Origin: Reticulitermes lucifugus
Lineage: Eukaryota > Arthropoda > Insecta > Blattodea > Rhinotermitidae
Reading direction: 5' to 3'
Assembly (NCBI GenBank): GCA_026260175.1
Contig: JAKCWW010000410.1
Span: 49,585 to 111,886 of the forward strand
Length of the DNA: 62,302 bases
The notes beneath the pieces were generated by a model. That model saw only the letters and a list, made by a program, of their open reading frames with translations. It was not told the origin of the DNA and searched no databases. Shown here piece after piece: positions 1 to 11,416 of this stretch. Positions within the stretch are counted from its first letter, which is position 1. Each line of letters starts with the position of its first letter. Both the position numbers and the translations under genes were made by a program.

Positions 1-57
1 TCCTAGTAAGCGAGCGGCCGAAGACCCACGCCTTAGACCGCGCGGCCACTGGGATCG
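1..57 (-). repeat. tRNA-like SINE head, cut by the window edge
   Basis: Read on the minus strand, this stretch resembles a tRNA-Leu/Ser type 5' half: AGTGGCCGCGCGGTCTAAGG followed by an anticodon-arm-like segment. That is the usual A-box end of a tRNA-derived SINE. The B box and body would lie to the left of the window, so it cannot be assigned to a family here. It could instead be a degraded tRNA gene. Confidence 0.35.
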
Positions 58-61
58 GCGA

Positions 62-232
62 TGATGATGATTAGTGGAATGAAATTGACAGGGGAAAACC
101 AAAGTACTGGGGGGGACCTGGCCCAGTGCCACTTTGTCCACCACAAATCCCACATGGATTAACCTGGGATCGAACCCGGGCCTCTGCGGTAGGAGGCCGG
201 CGACCAACTGCCTGAGCCATGGCACGGCCTTT
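62..232 (-). repeat. tRNA-derived SINE, family B
   Basis: The minus strand begins GGCCGTGCCATGGCTCAG, has a B box inside a GGGTTCGATCCCGG-type segment, and continues into a body ending in TTTTCCCCTGTCAATTTC. The same order of blocks recurs on the plus strand at 18199 and, degraded, on the minus strand at 48690. That recurrence supports an interspersed RNA-polymerase-III SINE family. The left end next to 62 holds a short GAT repeat, which may be the 3' tail. Confidence 0.7.
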
Positions 233-1326
233 CTGTACTTGAAAACAGCGAGCATTTATCGGAACACGTCTGACATTGTAAGCGAATTTGTGTGGCCGTG
301 ATTGCAATTGCAATTGCGTTGTAGGAAGACTGGAGTGAAATTGTAGGCGTGTGACGTATTGCGTCAGTAATGCTGAGAACTTTTGCACGTGGACTTTCGA
401 TGAAGAGCTGACGGCATCGGGAGTCTGACGTAGTCAACTTACTGTGCAGTATTCTGCAACATCTAACACCTTATCGGTTTTCACGTGCAGCACTGTACCT
501 AGTTTTCAGCGCCCTTTTATCAGCATTTTTGGTGATACAACTTGATTACAGTGCGATTAACGGATTAATAGGACTATGGTGGTGTAATAGCGGTAAAGTT
601 TGTCTCGGCAGTGCAACACAAACGATGTGTGCTTACGCACGTACTAGGAAAATGTCCACGACTGACGTATTTCATGGATGACAAACCTGTGACACACGCA
701 CCGAAAGTGGCACGTGAAACGAATTTGCTTCGCGGTTAAACGAAGTGGATGCGCTGCCTGCGTATGAACACGAAACGTCAGTGCAAGTCAGCAGTAGCAA
801 AGAAATGTTCACCCGTCGCCGGTGTGGTGTAGGCACAACTGACCAAAAAGCAAAATTGTTTGTACCATTGTTGTAATTTGTAATTTTTGTTTTACTTGTG
901 ATGTAATGTTTATACAACTAACAAAACACACCTGTTCCCGAAGTTGATGTGAACAGACAAGTAAATAGCCTGCCATTTCCAACGAAGAGACCTAAACATC
1001 CTTCGTCTGAGTGAATACCCCATCCAGATATCCCACCATTCGAAGGACACGCAATTTACGGGAAGTACCTCCTTCACTCAAGTTGATATCGCGGCAACGA
1101 TTCCACGGATCCACAAAAGTCTACCATACATGTTACCGAGATCTATCTTAACACGCACCATTATCAAGAAAAACTCCTTGGGATTCCACAGCTGTTATTA
1201 TTGTTCAGCTTGTTTCATTACGATTTTTAATTGAGATGTTTTGTAAAGAATGTCATTTATAGGTTGAAATCTCAATATCTACAAGCGTATAGACGTTAGT
1301 AAACAATTACACCCTTGTACAATATA

Positions 1327-1367
1327 CAGCCTGAAAGTGACCGCATGCGGGTCGAAACATGTAGCTG
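1327..1367 (+). repeat. Degenerate hammerhead-like motif of Penelope type
   Basis: CAGC (1327-1330) and GCTG (1364-1367) are perfectly complementary and would form stem I. Between them lie a CTGAAAG core strand, a GACC/GGTC stem II and GAAACATGTA, the usual 3' core strand with a GUA cleavage triplet. The core strand departs from CTGANGA at two positions, so activity is unlikely. The flanking DNA (GGTTGAAATCTCA near 1262 and CCCTTGT near 1311) resembles the flank of the motif at 15856, so both belong to one repeat family. Penelope-like elements are known to carry hammerhead motifs in their terminal repeats; the assignment of this copy is inference. Confidence 0.45.
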
Positions 1368-3429
1368 CTTAACCTCTGTATAGATTTACATGCCAACTAC
1401 AGTTGTGTGAGACGGTCATACCAGTTGATTTAATTTGATTTCCAACACAACGGAATGCAAAACATTAAGTTACACGAAATTAGTTTACTTCAGCAAACTT
1501 CATAAACAATTTTATGTTTATGTACCTTGCATTTTGTCATGAGTTTAAGTTTCTTAGAAAACTTAGATATTTTAAATGTCAAAGTTGAATCATGAAAAAC
1601 TATTTGTATATAATTTATACTTTGTGTTATATGAAATATATGCTTATAATCACCATTTGAGACATAATGTATTAGTGTTCTTAATTTTTGGGTTTACAGT
1701 TTTATGGATCTGTACATTTTAATATTGTGAGCTGCGTGAGTGCTTCTATTGTAAAGCCAACTGTTGTGTATTTGGATGCTGTAGATGCTTGTGACTCTTT
1801 GATGAATGCCCCGGAGGATGGCAACTTGATTGCCGAAACGTATGTAGGGGTATAAATACATCTTACTCTGTTAACAATCTTGTGCATTAGTTGGTTTTTA
1901 TTGAAATTCTTAAACATGTCAATTATGACCCAGAAGTGTTACCTCAAAACCCCTCCACCTCCACACCCCCCATCCCCATCCATCACTGCACAACAATCTT
2001 ACGTGCATGTTAGGGGCCTCTTTTTAATATAAATTGCCAGAATTTATGGCACTTAGTCCCAAAAAATGGTTTTCCATCCCAGATATATTTTGTCACCCTA
2101 TACAGAGGATGTATCATTCATGAAAATTTGAGAGAGGGTATTTTGAATATGCTGTTCAAAAATGGCATTCATCGCGTCGATTCAGAGGTGAAAATGCTGC
2201 CACCATTTTAGGACAGCTTATACCCAGCAATGCAGTATGAAGGCTAATAAAACTGTTGCTGGGAACCGTAGACATATCTAAATATAGAAACAGACCGGGT
2301 TTATGAACCAACTGTCGTCTTTGACTATGTTACTACAAAATATATGCTGCTCACAGCATCATATAATAATGCTTTTCAGAACGTACTGTTCATTAGGCAT
2401 GCTTTTAATCTGTTTTGTTTGTTATATTTCGACATAAATGACCTTGCAAGAGTAGCATAATTTGCCGAAATGCGTATGTAGGTGCCCTCCCCTGCATGGA
2501 ATAGTAGTAATCTAACATCTGCCCCCCAAACATCAGATTGGCCGCACGTTTGTGTCAAATAGGATCACAAAGAGTGCTGCCCATAAGTAACAGTGTCATG
2601 ACTTCCGCAGTTTAATTGAGGAATACAGTTTCGTTCGAAAAAATCGTACAGAGTCTTGAGGAAAGGGCCTACTCCTTGGTGTTCTGACACTGGTGTTCTT
2701 GCGGAAAGTAATGCTGAAAGTATAATAAGCATCATTTGCAGCCATGACCTTCTACATTGTGAAACAGAGGATGTTTATCGTGAAAACGGTTTCTTGAAAG
2801 TGCAATGAAGTTACTGGCAACATTCTTATGTTTGCTACGTTTCTCATAGAAATTGTGTCATGAATTTGGTTCGAAATTTTTAAGAAACTCACTCTATGTT
2901 AGATAATCTCAGACGTGTTAGTGGACGTAAACGAACAGTAAAACCTGATGAAGCCTTTCATCATGTGGAGCAGGGGTCACCAAACCGGCGCTCGTCTGCC
3001 CTTTCCTATGCGCCGACGGCGCTATAAGAAGTCTTTGTATTTTCAAATAAGAAATTAAGATATTCTATTCAAAGCATTTTAAAATAATGTTAGACATTTA
3101 AAAATGTTGTTTCTACAATACTTGTGCCATTAAATAAGTTGTCTTCGATTACTGCTGATTGAGCTTCAGTTGTGATTGGCTGCAGAAATTGATTTATTGT
3201 ACTATGTACACGATGCGTCATGTCATCAATTTATCTCGTATCGTTGTGTTATACACCTGGAATTTTTCAGTTTTTTAAAACCAACGAATGCACTTTTTTA
3301 TTTTCATATTTCTGTTCAATTCAACCTACATATGTTTATATGTATAAATACGAAAATAAGATAGTGCATTCGTTGGTTTTAAAAAACAGAAAAGTAATGT
3401 CAAGATGCACGGTGAACACAACGTAAAAA

Positions 3430-4320
3430 TACACCTGTAAGTTCTGTGCGCTAAAATTCTTCCACTTGCATGTTTTGGATGCAGTGACAGAAATCGTAAA
3501 CTGCATTAGATCAGCGCCAAAGGATTGCAACATTGGCTTTCCCAACAGCCTGTATGTCGCAACCGTGTACTCTGATCTAGTATCATACACGGAAGTAAGG
3601 TGGCTCAGTACAGGTTAAGTACTGGAGCGCTTTATAAACGTGAGTGATGAATTAAAAAAAACATTTCTCGAATCCAAGAACGAGATTGTTGATTCCCCGC
3701 ATGATTTTTCGTGGTTAACAGATTTGTCCTTCCTTGCCATGTTATCCTAAAACGTAATATTTTGAATTTTGAACTTTAGAGTAGGGATGAACATGTGGCG
3801 GACATGATTAGTATAGTATCTGCGTGTAAAAGAAAAATATTACTTTGGAAGTAGCACTTGGATAAAAAAAATTGCTGATGCATTTCAAAAATATTTAAAA
3901 AATTGTGTAGGAAATAATTTTGATTCCAAGTTGTACAGTGGACATATAAAACAGCAGAGCAGTGTGTTGAAAAAAATGTTTGCACAGATTCATGAAATCG
4001 AGCCTCTTATGATGTTTTATGTAAATCCATTTAATTCTCTGGACGGCAGTGTCGTTGCCAAAGCTGTCATTGCTGTTTGTGAAGCAAATGTTGAAGTGGT
4101 ACAACTAGAAATGTTGGAACTACAGAACAGCTTAACCCTATAGGCTTATAATTTATATAAACATTTTTGTAAAGTAGGACACCACACACAGTTTCCATTG
4201 CTGAAAAATTCTGCAGTCAAGATTTAAAACGTATTTGGATCAACCTGCCTGTGTATTTCGATGTTCTCGATAATGAACATTGTAAAAACAGAGTATAGAT
4301 CTTGCCATTGTGCTAATCTT
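3430..4320 (+). pseudogene. hAT transposase pseudogene
   Basis: Translation of the plus strand gives shattered but recognisable hAT transposase blocks in order. They are VRWLSTG preceded by SDLVSYTE near 3575-3620, HDFSWLTDLSFLAML near 3700-3745, a middle piece ending NPFNSLDGS near 4025-4050, and a C-terminal dimerisation block FGSTCLCISMFSIMN near 4230-4275. These resemble the RNase-H-like and hATC regions of the EPM2AIP1/ZBED5/GTF2IRD2-like group. Several stops and frame changes interrupt it, and no N-terminal BED finger is visible. It is certainly non-functional. Confidence 0.8.
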
Positions 4321-4448
4321 AGCGACTTTTTTAAGAGCTATATTGTCAAATTACGATCCAGAATTCAAAAAATATAGATGAATTGCAATGATATAATACC
4401 TCACGTTAATATTTTCTTGCTCAAAGTCATAAGCAACGAATTTGTGTG

Positions 4449-4639
4449 AAATCTGTGGTCTTCTGGGTAATTACACGGCGTCGTGTGGTAATTATTTACC
4501 GACGTTTCGGGACAACGTGTCGGTCCCATCTTCACGGGTCAAGATTCGAAGTAGGAGTAGGTAAATAATTACCACACGACGCCGTGTAATAACCCAGAAG
4601 ACCACAGATTCCATCGACATCGCGGCGGAAGCCTGAAAT
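4449..4639. mobile_element. Hairpin element with hammerhead-like core, copy 1
   Basis: Two ~50-bp arms (4449-4500 and 4560-4610) are inverted copies with about one mismatch. Between them, on the minus strand, are GTGAAGATGGGACC, a short loop, GTCCC and GAAACGTC, which matches a hammerhead core with stem II except that the first core C is G. Beyond the right arm is a tail ending CGGAAGCCTGAAAT. A 15-bp direct repeat CAACGAATTTGTGTG flanks the element (4434-4448 and 4640-4654), so it inserted as a unit, probably by target-primed retroposition. It sits inside the hAT fossil and is therefore younger. The arms would act as a very long stem I. Confidence 0.75.
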
Positions 4640-5506
4640 CAACGAATTTGTGTGTTTTTGTGCTGTTCTCTGTGACTTGACTACTTATTATGAAAGTACT
4701 TTTCTTTTTGTGTGTCATCATTTCATTAAACAAAAGGTATAAACTTATTGTATGATGGGATTTTATTATTTGTTTTTAATGAAATACAAACTGTTGCATA
4801 CCTACATGCGCACACGGAGAAGTTCTGAAGCTCATATACGCACTTAAGTACCGCAAAGTTTGGCGAGCCCTGATGTGGAGAAATCAGTCCAGAGACGTAC
4901 AGGAAAGTCTGTTCCTCCTTTCAAACTGATTGCACAATTTCTTAAAGGCATATAACGAACATTACAATGTTGTCGGTAATTTATTTTACTGTCACACTTA
5001 AAAAGTCGTGTACTTTACGTTGCTATACTTTAGGGAACGTGCTGTTTTCTGAACAAATGGTCCTAAAAAGAATGCCGAAGAACTAAAATAACCAGCCATT
5101 TCTTGAAATTCCTATAAAAGAAAGCCACAGCCATAGTGATCACATAAACCTTTGAATTTGGGAAGTTAGGATAAATCTAGTCCATTTTAGCGTACAGCGG
5201 GGGGTTTTGCGTGTATTGACTAACGTAGTCTCGGGCGTTATACGTAACTGTTTTGTATCGACCTGTCCGTCCATTCACTTCGTGTGTTGGGCCTCTGGCG
5301 ATGTGTTCATAGGACACTCATTTATGTTTCGTAAGTATTATTTCCCGTGAAAACTTCTTACAAGAACGTATTTTAATTGGTTATAATAACGTTACGACAT
5401 TGTGCACTTCGACAGACAAATACCGCGCGCTTCATCCGTGCATATCAGCCTGTACGTAGGATATATTCGTACAGAGAGAGTTAATTGGTTTTGTTCTCTT
5501 TTACAG

Positions 5507-5557
5507 GAGGCTTGTGAAGAATTACCAACCAAAGAAGAAAGACGAAGAGGATTACCA
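5507..5557 (+). CDS. Cip4: F-BAR adaptor (Cip4/TOCA family), 51-nt internal exon
   Basis: This exon encodes the segment RLVKNYQPKKKDEEDY, the conserved basic stretch that follows the first long helix of Cip4/TOCA/FBP17 F-BAR domains. The acceptor is TTCTCTTTTACAG and the donor is CA followed by gtaagt, a strong match. It starts with one base left over from the previous codon and ends with CA, which needs one more base; the next exon supplies A and makes CAA. The open frame usually read across it is a different frame and is a shadow. The F-BAR domain dimerises into a curved membrane-binding module, and these lysines fit phosphoinositide binding. The preceding exon is outside the window. The family is clear; the exact orthologue name is inferred. 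Confidence 0.88.
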
Positions 5558-5768
5558 GTAAGTAGCAACCAGGAAATGAATTTAATTATTCATAAACATG
5601 CGCGCTTGCGGGAAATCTATTGCGCGGGCCTGTCTCCTAGTGCCTGTGCGTTCTTGCATTGTGTGCGTAAACTGAACGTGTATACTGGACGCTTTGGCTA
5701 TCATTGCGCATGCTTGAACTCGAAAACTTTAGGACGAACAGATAAAGCAACAACCATTAGTCACGGCT

Positions 5769-6063
5769 CTTTTAGACATACCTTTTAATGTCTAAAACGT
5801 GCTACATGTTTCGGCGTTTTTCATTAAGCCACCGTCAGATACGAATATCAAAAGTATAAGAGAGGTAGGACTTTTATATACAGAAACATTCCTGTTAAAA
5901 AGGACTGAGAACTGTGTCTTACAATTCTCTTGTGAAACATTTTACAAAAAAAATTGTTTTATTTTGATGTCTCTGATGGTTTTGATGCTTGTGCCAGGTG
6001 ATAGCTGTATGGAAAAAGCCGAAACATGTAGCATGGTTTGAACATTAAAAGGTGTGTCTAAAG
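5769..6063. mobile_element. Short element bounded by inverted Penelope-type ends
   Basis: The ends at 5773-5815 and 6018-6060 are inverted copies over about 43 bp with a handful of mismatches. Each contains the GCCGAAACATGTAGC signature of the Penelope-type hammerhead 3' strand, pointing outward. The 5' core strands are decayed: CTGACGG on the left copy and GTGATAG on the right. The ~200-bp centre is AT-rich and has no coding sign. This could be two head-to-head terminal repeats left after internal deletion, or a foldback element. I saw no clear target-site duplication. It lies 0.2 kb downstream of the 51-nt exon. Confidence 0.6.
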
Positions 6064-7564
6064 CAGTTGTGATTGACGGTCTGTTGTTTCATCTGCCTAT
6101 TCACTGAACACAGCGGGATGTCCTGCCTTAAGATATACTGAGGACGGATTTGGAAGAAATTCCATGTTAAGACGTCCTTACAAAAATTGGCAGGACTTTC
6201 GATTTTCATAAACACCGAAGACAGGCATGAAAGTGTGTTTCCATGAGGGAGCGTTACGTAGAGATCGCGTTTGAAAATTGGGAACTCCGGTACGAAGTTC
6301 ACTTTTCCAGTCTTGTATTAATGATACCAAGTATCGTGTAGTTTATTTTTGTTAGTAAAGTGCCTTTCGACGTTAGCAGTTGGAGAAATTCAGTAGTATA
6401 CACGTCGGCTACGTGAAGAACTTTACCACCTTGTGTCACTGCAACAGATCCCTTAATCTTGAAGTCCATATGGAGATATCATTGGTTTCTGCACTCGGGA
6501 GGAATTTGTTCGAAATGAGCATCCAAGTATTTAGCTGTTCTGAAGTATAATATCTTACCAGGCCTTATCATTTACAGAATTGTTACTTCATATCTCAGTA
6601 TGTCGGGATGTAATCTCTTTATCATCGTTACTTATCGTGCATGAGCATGTAGTATGTATCAAGACTCTCATCTTTATTTGTTTTGTTTGGGTGGGAAGTT
6701 GGTCGCCGCCTAAGGAAACCACATAATTCAAGTTAATTATAAAGGACTGTGACGACGGCATATTACACAGAGGATTACTGGGTTTATGGACTTGCTCAAC
6801 CTGTAATATCCCTGACAGAAGGCAGTGTTTTGGCAACGGTCCGTCCTTGGGTCAGAAGGTGGGGAGTGCCGTGGGGAGTCTGTTTGAAAGAGTTGATCTT
6901 GGTGCTGATTAGTCAGCTGACTGACTTAGATTGGATATTTCGAACGGACCCAGCTGAGTTAGGTGCCTCCCCGCCTTATTTCCCGGAGAAGGGAGAAAAG
7001 ATGCATTATCCGAAACCATATGTTCCGTTCAGAATAACACGATGGACAAGTCCAGAAACCCAGAAGTACATTGATGATGTTTGAGAACAAATAGCCGAGG
7101 AAAATATTTGGACCTAACAAAGACGAAGCATCTGAAAGACAAAGTGGCGTAATGAGGAGCTTAGCAATTTGTACTTTTCGCCAAATATTGCGGTAATAAG
7201 ATCAGGGAGAATGGAATGGATTTGCTGCCCTGATGAATGAGGCCAGACGTTCGCACGAAGTTACAGCACAAAACTTGCGAAGACCACTTGGGTGGCATAG
7301 ACGTAGAGGAAAGGTGATATTAAAGTGGAACTACAAAATGGATAATGCTTCAGAATGTGGAGTGAAATCATGTGGATGAGGTAAGGTTTCTTGAAATTTC
7401 GTGTTTCATACGAGGCGAAGAATGTCTTCAGTTCAGCGACTACAGCGCTTCACGTAGGACTTCAAGTTTATTTATTTACCGGAACATCCCTGATCCCTTC
7501 TGTTTTTAGCGCGGAACAGGAAACACTGAATTGTCCTTCGTTTGTTGCGACAAGGCTTTAGATG

Positions 7565-7737
7565 AGATTTCAGGCTTCCGCAGCGGTGTAGGAGAGTTCT
7601 TCACTTTTCTGGGTTGTTACCCAGCGTATATTGGTAGTTGATTAGCGACGTTCGGGACAGCCTATTGGTCCCGAAACGAAGGCATTCAACTACTCGCATA
7701 CGCTGCGCAACTACTCAGCAGGGTGGAGACCTCAGGA
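7565..7737. mobile_element. Hairpin element with hammerhead-like core, copy 2
   Basis: This copy runs opposite to copy 1: it begins ATTTCAGGCTTCCG, the reverse complement of copy 1's tail. It then has a CTGGGT arm, a centre with GACGTTCGGGAC and GTCCCGAAACG, and a degraded second arm ending near GGAGACC. Flanking CTTTAGATG (7556-7564) and CTTTAGACG (7738-7746) look like a target-site duplication with one mismatch. The hammerhead core has lost an A and its 5' strand. Arm pairing is weaker than in copy 1. Confidence 0.6.
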
Positions 7738-8018
7738 CTTTAGACGGTTCGTGTTGCCAATTATCTGGCCATTGCGTAAGAAATTTGAAACACTGACAGT
7801 GCAGGGGCTTCGTTTTCTCTGACAACTGTCGCTTGTCTGATAAAATAACGTTCCTGTATTTCATGTAACTTGGTGTTTAAAGAGTAATGGAATTACTTGT
7901 ACGATGGGCACCGAATTTCTCAAGTAGAGTGAATCAAGCTTACGGTTCTGCACCAGTTACCGCAGTTCAAGGTTCAGACGTTACACGCAACTTCTCTGAA
8001 GGTGCACTGCATCTGTTA

Positions 8019-8275
8019 AAGGTAAAAAGGTAAAAAGCATATAGGAGCAGTGATATAGCCGCACTCATTCTTAACCTCGGCGCTAGACGGAGATGAATGG
8101 TCAACATTACGCCCCGGCCGCTCTGCCCACAGGAAGGAACCCCGGTACCCATTGAATAGGAGGCTGGGTGAGCCCCAGAGCCAGCATGGACATTTCGGAG
8201 AAGAGAAAAATCTCCCTTGCCGGGATTCAAACCCCTTTCAGTCTGGTCCGTGGTTCGAATCCCCGCTTCTTTTAC
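8019..8275 (-). repeat. tRNA-derived SINE, family A
   Basis: Family A consists of a tRNA-like head, a body containing AAAGCGGCCGGG and GACCAC blocks, a CCGAGGTTAAGAATGAG block, and a tail of CTTTACCTTT. On this minus-strand copy the tail is the GGTAAAAAGGTAAAAAG run at 8021-8037. The B-box region near 8220 is present but the A box is weak. CpG sites are largely preserved, unlike copies of the same family right of 38 kb. Confidence 0.75.
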
Positions 8276-8799
8276 ACAAAGTTAATTATGTCGACGACTA
8301 TCTAGTGATTAAAAAACTAGCGCCAACCGAGAGGTCGCATGTCGCGCAGCGGTCAAAGTATGTTAGTGGGTTAAAAGAAAGATAGAAATAAATAAGCTAA
8401 AAGGAACTGACCAACAACGGAAGAAGAATAGATTAAATACGTAGATGGCTACATGAGCAGGCTATAGCGTATTTGAATGGCGCGTTGGTGGGGTAATCTA
8501 GGAGACCTTAGCTTTCTACAGCCTTAGAACAGTTTTCATGCATGCTGGCGTTCATGTACACCTGTTTCTGTAGTATGCTACAGTACTTCGGAAAACTAGA
8601 TCAGTAAACAAGGCAATCCCAGGTTATGAAATTCGAATATTCTGCGTGTTTCACAACCGGCTCGTCGCCACCTCATGGTGATTGGTGCGAGTAATTTGGG
8701 GGGGGAGGGGGGTAAGCGGTCGTGACGTGCTGTAAAAAGTACGGAATGCAACGGCAGCGTCATTAATGAAGATGAAAATTACAGTTCTGTTACGTCACG

Positions 8800-9325
8800 C
8801 GAGGGGGTCGCGGATTTCGGCCCGCACAAGAAGCGGCTTGCCAGGGGAAAGATATTGAGACCGGTGTGGTCCGCAGACCCATAGGGGTCCGCGAGGCCTG
8901 GTCAGTGGGAACTCGAAAAGTATGTTTTGTTTTCCTGTTATAAGTTAGAAGGGGGGGGGGAACGTATTGAGTATGATATTTATAATATTTTACAATATCT
9001 GTTTTTCTGGAGTAGTGGTTTAACACTGTCCTGTAGTTGAGTAGATGCTGCCCAGTAGAACATAGCGCTTTTCCGTACTCTTAGTTTTATTGTCATTGCT
9101 GCTAGAGAAATCGTTGTTTTTAGTGAATGTTTTCATTCACTTCATAAAGGTGTTCACGGTTTAAGTATTTTTATTGTCTGTAAGTATTAAAACTTGAAGT
9201 GTTACCACCACGACTTGTACTTTTGGTGTCCGCGAGTTGAAATAATGTTGGGGAGGGTTTCCACAGAATTATTGAGGCTTTGTAAGGGTTCCGTGTGACC
9301 AGAAAGATTGAGAGCCAATGCCCTG
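8800..9325. repeat. Possible hAT-derived fragment
   Basis: The block near 8865-8905 (AGGGGTCCGCGAGGCCTGG) and the block near 9286-9320 (GGGTTCCGTGTGACC then AAAGATTGAGAGCC) resemble the subterminal GGTTCCGCG and AAAGATTGAGAACC motifs of insect hAT elements. The ends are too decayed to define inverted repeats or an 8-bp duplication. A G-run is at about 8698-8712 and another at 8951-8960. Confidence 0.35.
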
Positions 9326-9808
9326 GACCAACACACCAGGAATATGAGGTTCATAGAACGTACACGATGTTGATATTCAATGAACGGGAAGGTGTTGTAT
9401 GCAGCTCGCAGTCGCTTCCCTTACGAGGAATTTTTCGATTTTCTCTGCCTTGTGCACCGGGCCGAAGAAACGTTTTGCGTATCTACACATAATATCGTGG
9501 GTAAATTAAGTGTGCCACAGACACTTAGAAACTACAATTTCCATGTATGCCCCAGTATTTGTGGATATGTTGACTCGAATTTCTCATGTGGTTATAAAAT
9601 GGCTGCCGCGCTGTGAAAGGTTACGATGGGAAGGAAAACGTACATTCAGCTAAAGCAGTCGTACGCGTTTCTGATTAATTGCCACGTCCAAACTTGTGGT
9701 TCTCCATGCGTAAGAGAAAAAAGACGGCTTTCTTCCGTTTGTTGAGAAGCGGTCCCATACGGCGATTTTATTTTTGCAGTGACGTTATTACAAATGATAA
9801 GTTACATA

Positions 9809-10129
9809 CAGTAGAACCTCGATTATCCGAAATAAAGGGGGCGGACCCGATTTCGGATAATTCGGAAATTCGGCTTGACGTGATACGGTGCAATAAAAAT
9901 AACATTTATTCAGAAACGAGTCTTATGTTAATAAAATTTATGGCACAAGAAAGTGTATGATATTTGCAGATACAATACAAAACTACAAATTTCTACAAAA
10001 AAAAATCTGATATTTTAGTTTGAACTTTTTTTCACAACGTTTTTTGGCTGCAATGTCCCTCCACTGCTTTATCATTAACACGTCGGCCGGTTTCGGTTAA
10101 GCGAAGTTCGGATAACCGAGGTTCTACTG
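9809..10129. mobile_element. pogo/Tigger-like MITE
   Basis: The left end CAGTAGAACCTCGATTATCC and the inverted right end CAGTAGAACCTCGGTTATCC match closely. Both are flanked by TA (9807-9808, 10130-10131), the target duplication of Tc1/mariner/pogo elements. At 321 bp it is too short for a transposase, and the interior is AT-rich. The CAGTAGAACCTCG end is typical of pogo-type elements; mobilisation by a pogo transposase is inference. Confidence 0.85.
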
Positions 10130-11416
10130 TATTTGTAAGCAGTGTTTCTTTCTGGAGTTGTAAGAGTTTTTTTTAGCAAGTTCCCGTCTTCTTGATAAAA
10201 AAAGATACTTATCAGTCCCAGTTTTAGAGGGATTAATTCTTTAGCTATTAGAATTATTTAGTTTTATGTGAGTGTGGAAGTTGGTTTCCTGCTGTAATGG
10301 AAGAACGTTGATCGAGGAAGTTGGAGAACAAGTGTATGCATTTGGCAGAAATGAAATAATGGGAGAATGGTGGAAATTACGTAATGAAGAGAACACCATA
10401 ATGTTTACTCATTATACTCTTCACATAATACAGAGCCTTTAGTTTATCTGCGCAGCACCGTTGGTCACTTCCTGTCGGCTACCGTACCGCAGGTAACTTC
10501 GCTGACACAGCGAGCCGCCTACGAACCGCGCTACCGCAGAGAAGTGTTGTCAGAAGGTAATCCACATCAGAGAGCACAAATTCACACCGTTGTCACGTTC
10601 TGACAATATTTTTTAAACATTGCAAACATTTCTGTGCTCTGTTTAGAGGGTGTTTTTGGTGATTGATCAATAAGCAGAGAATTGTGGCCTCCACGTTGCC
10701 ACGTCTGAACCTTTACCATCCACTTTTTACTTGCGGGCTACATTGAAGGGTAAAGTGCATGGTAATAATCCTCGGACCGAAGACACGCCTGTCAAAAATC
10801 ATTCAGGATGTATTGGCGTCTTCAGTTCCACCGGCAGAATTTCGACGCGCAGTGATCAGCGTGTTTGTTAGATATGATGCGTGTCTGCGAGCCGAAGGAT
10901 ATCATTTGTAGCACCAGTAAATATGGTGAGTTAGAAACATTAACTGCAATACGCAGAATTAAAACGTTCCAGTATCTTCTTTATATACGTTTAGTGAGTA
11001 AATATCTAATACGAACTGATCTGTAAGGTGTGGACTCCGACTGATGGCAAATCGCAATAGTGGCGATCGATGCGCTGCTTGCCGCCATTCAAAACGGTCT
11101 GTGAAGTGACCAGCCGAATGGGTCAGATAAACTGAGGTTCCTGTACTATCGCAGTGATAAAATCAAGGACAATGAGGTGGCAGTACATGCTGCACGTATG
11201 GGAGAAATGTGAAGTGCGTATATAATTTTAGACGTGAAACCTAAAGGGAAGAAGCCACCTGTAACATGCAGGTGTATGTGGGAGGATAACGTATGTTGAT
11301 CTTGTAACTGTATTGTGCACTCGAGGAAGCGAAATTGGAGTGGCTCATGATAAGGTCCAGCAGCGTGTCTCTGGTCACAGGAATGACCTTCGAGCACGCT
11401 AAAGGTGGAGAGTGAC

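Larger units (their letters stand above)
2971..4872 (+). mobile_element. hAT-superfamily DNA transposon, complete-length fossil
   Basis: The left end reads CAGGGGTCACCAAACCGG. The right end, read inward, is CAGGGCTCGCCAAACTTTG. Together these are imperfect terminal inverted repeats of the hAT type. Both sides carry the same 8-bp direct repeat ATGTGGAG (2963-2970 and 4873-4880), the diagnostic hAT target-site duplication. The 1.9-kb interior holds a decayed transposase, and a hairpin element inserted later at 4449-4639. The element lies upstream of the first visible F-BAR exon, probably in an intron. Confidence 0.88.
1..5506 (+). other. Non-coding DNA upstream of the first visible exon, probably intron
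   Basis: The exon at 5507 starts mid-codon and about 45 residues into the F-BAR fold, so this stretch should be the 3' part of an upstream intron. I looked for the expected N-terminal exon (an MSWG-type start followed by the first F-BAR helix) and did not find it. The block holds two SINE pieces at its left end, a Penelope-type motif near 1327, and a hAT fossil at 2971-4872. Stretches 233-1250 and 1430-2970 contain nothing I recognise; 4881-5506 also looks empty. Confidence 0.6.

Noticed and set aside
5402..5788. A 128-codon open frame covering the 51-nt exon
   Set aside because: It reads a different frame from the conserved KNYQPKKK segment and runs through both splice sites, so it is a shadow of the exon.
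6749..7084. A 111-codon plus-strand frame with WVRRWGVPWGV and a C-terminal TSPETQKYIDDV
   Set aside because: It does not match a family I know and has no convincing splice context, so I do not call it a gene.
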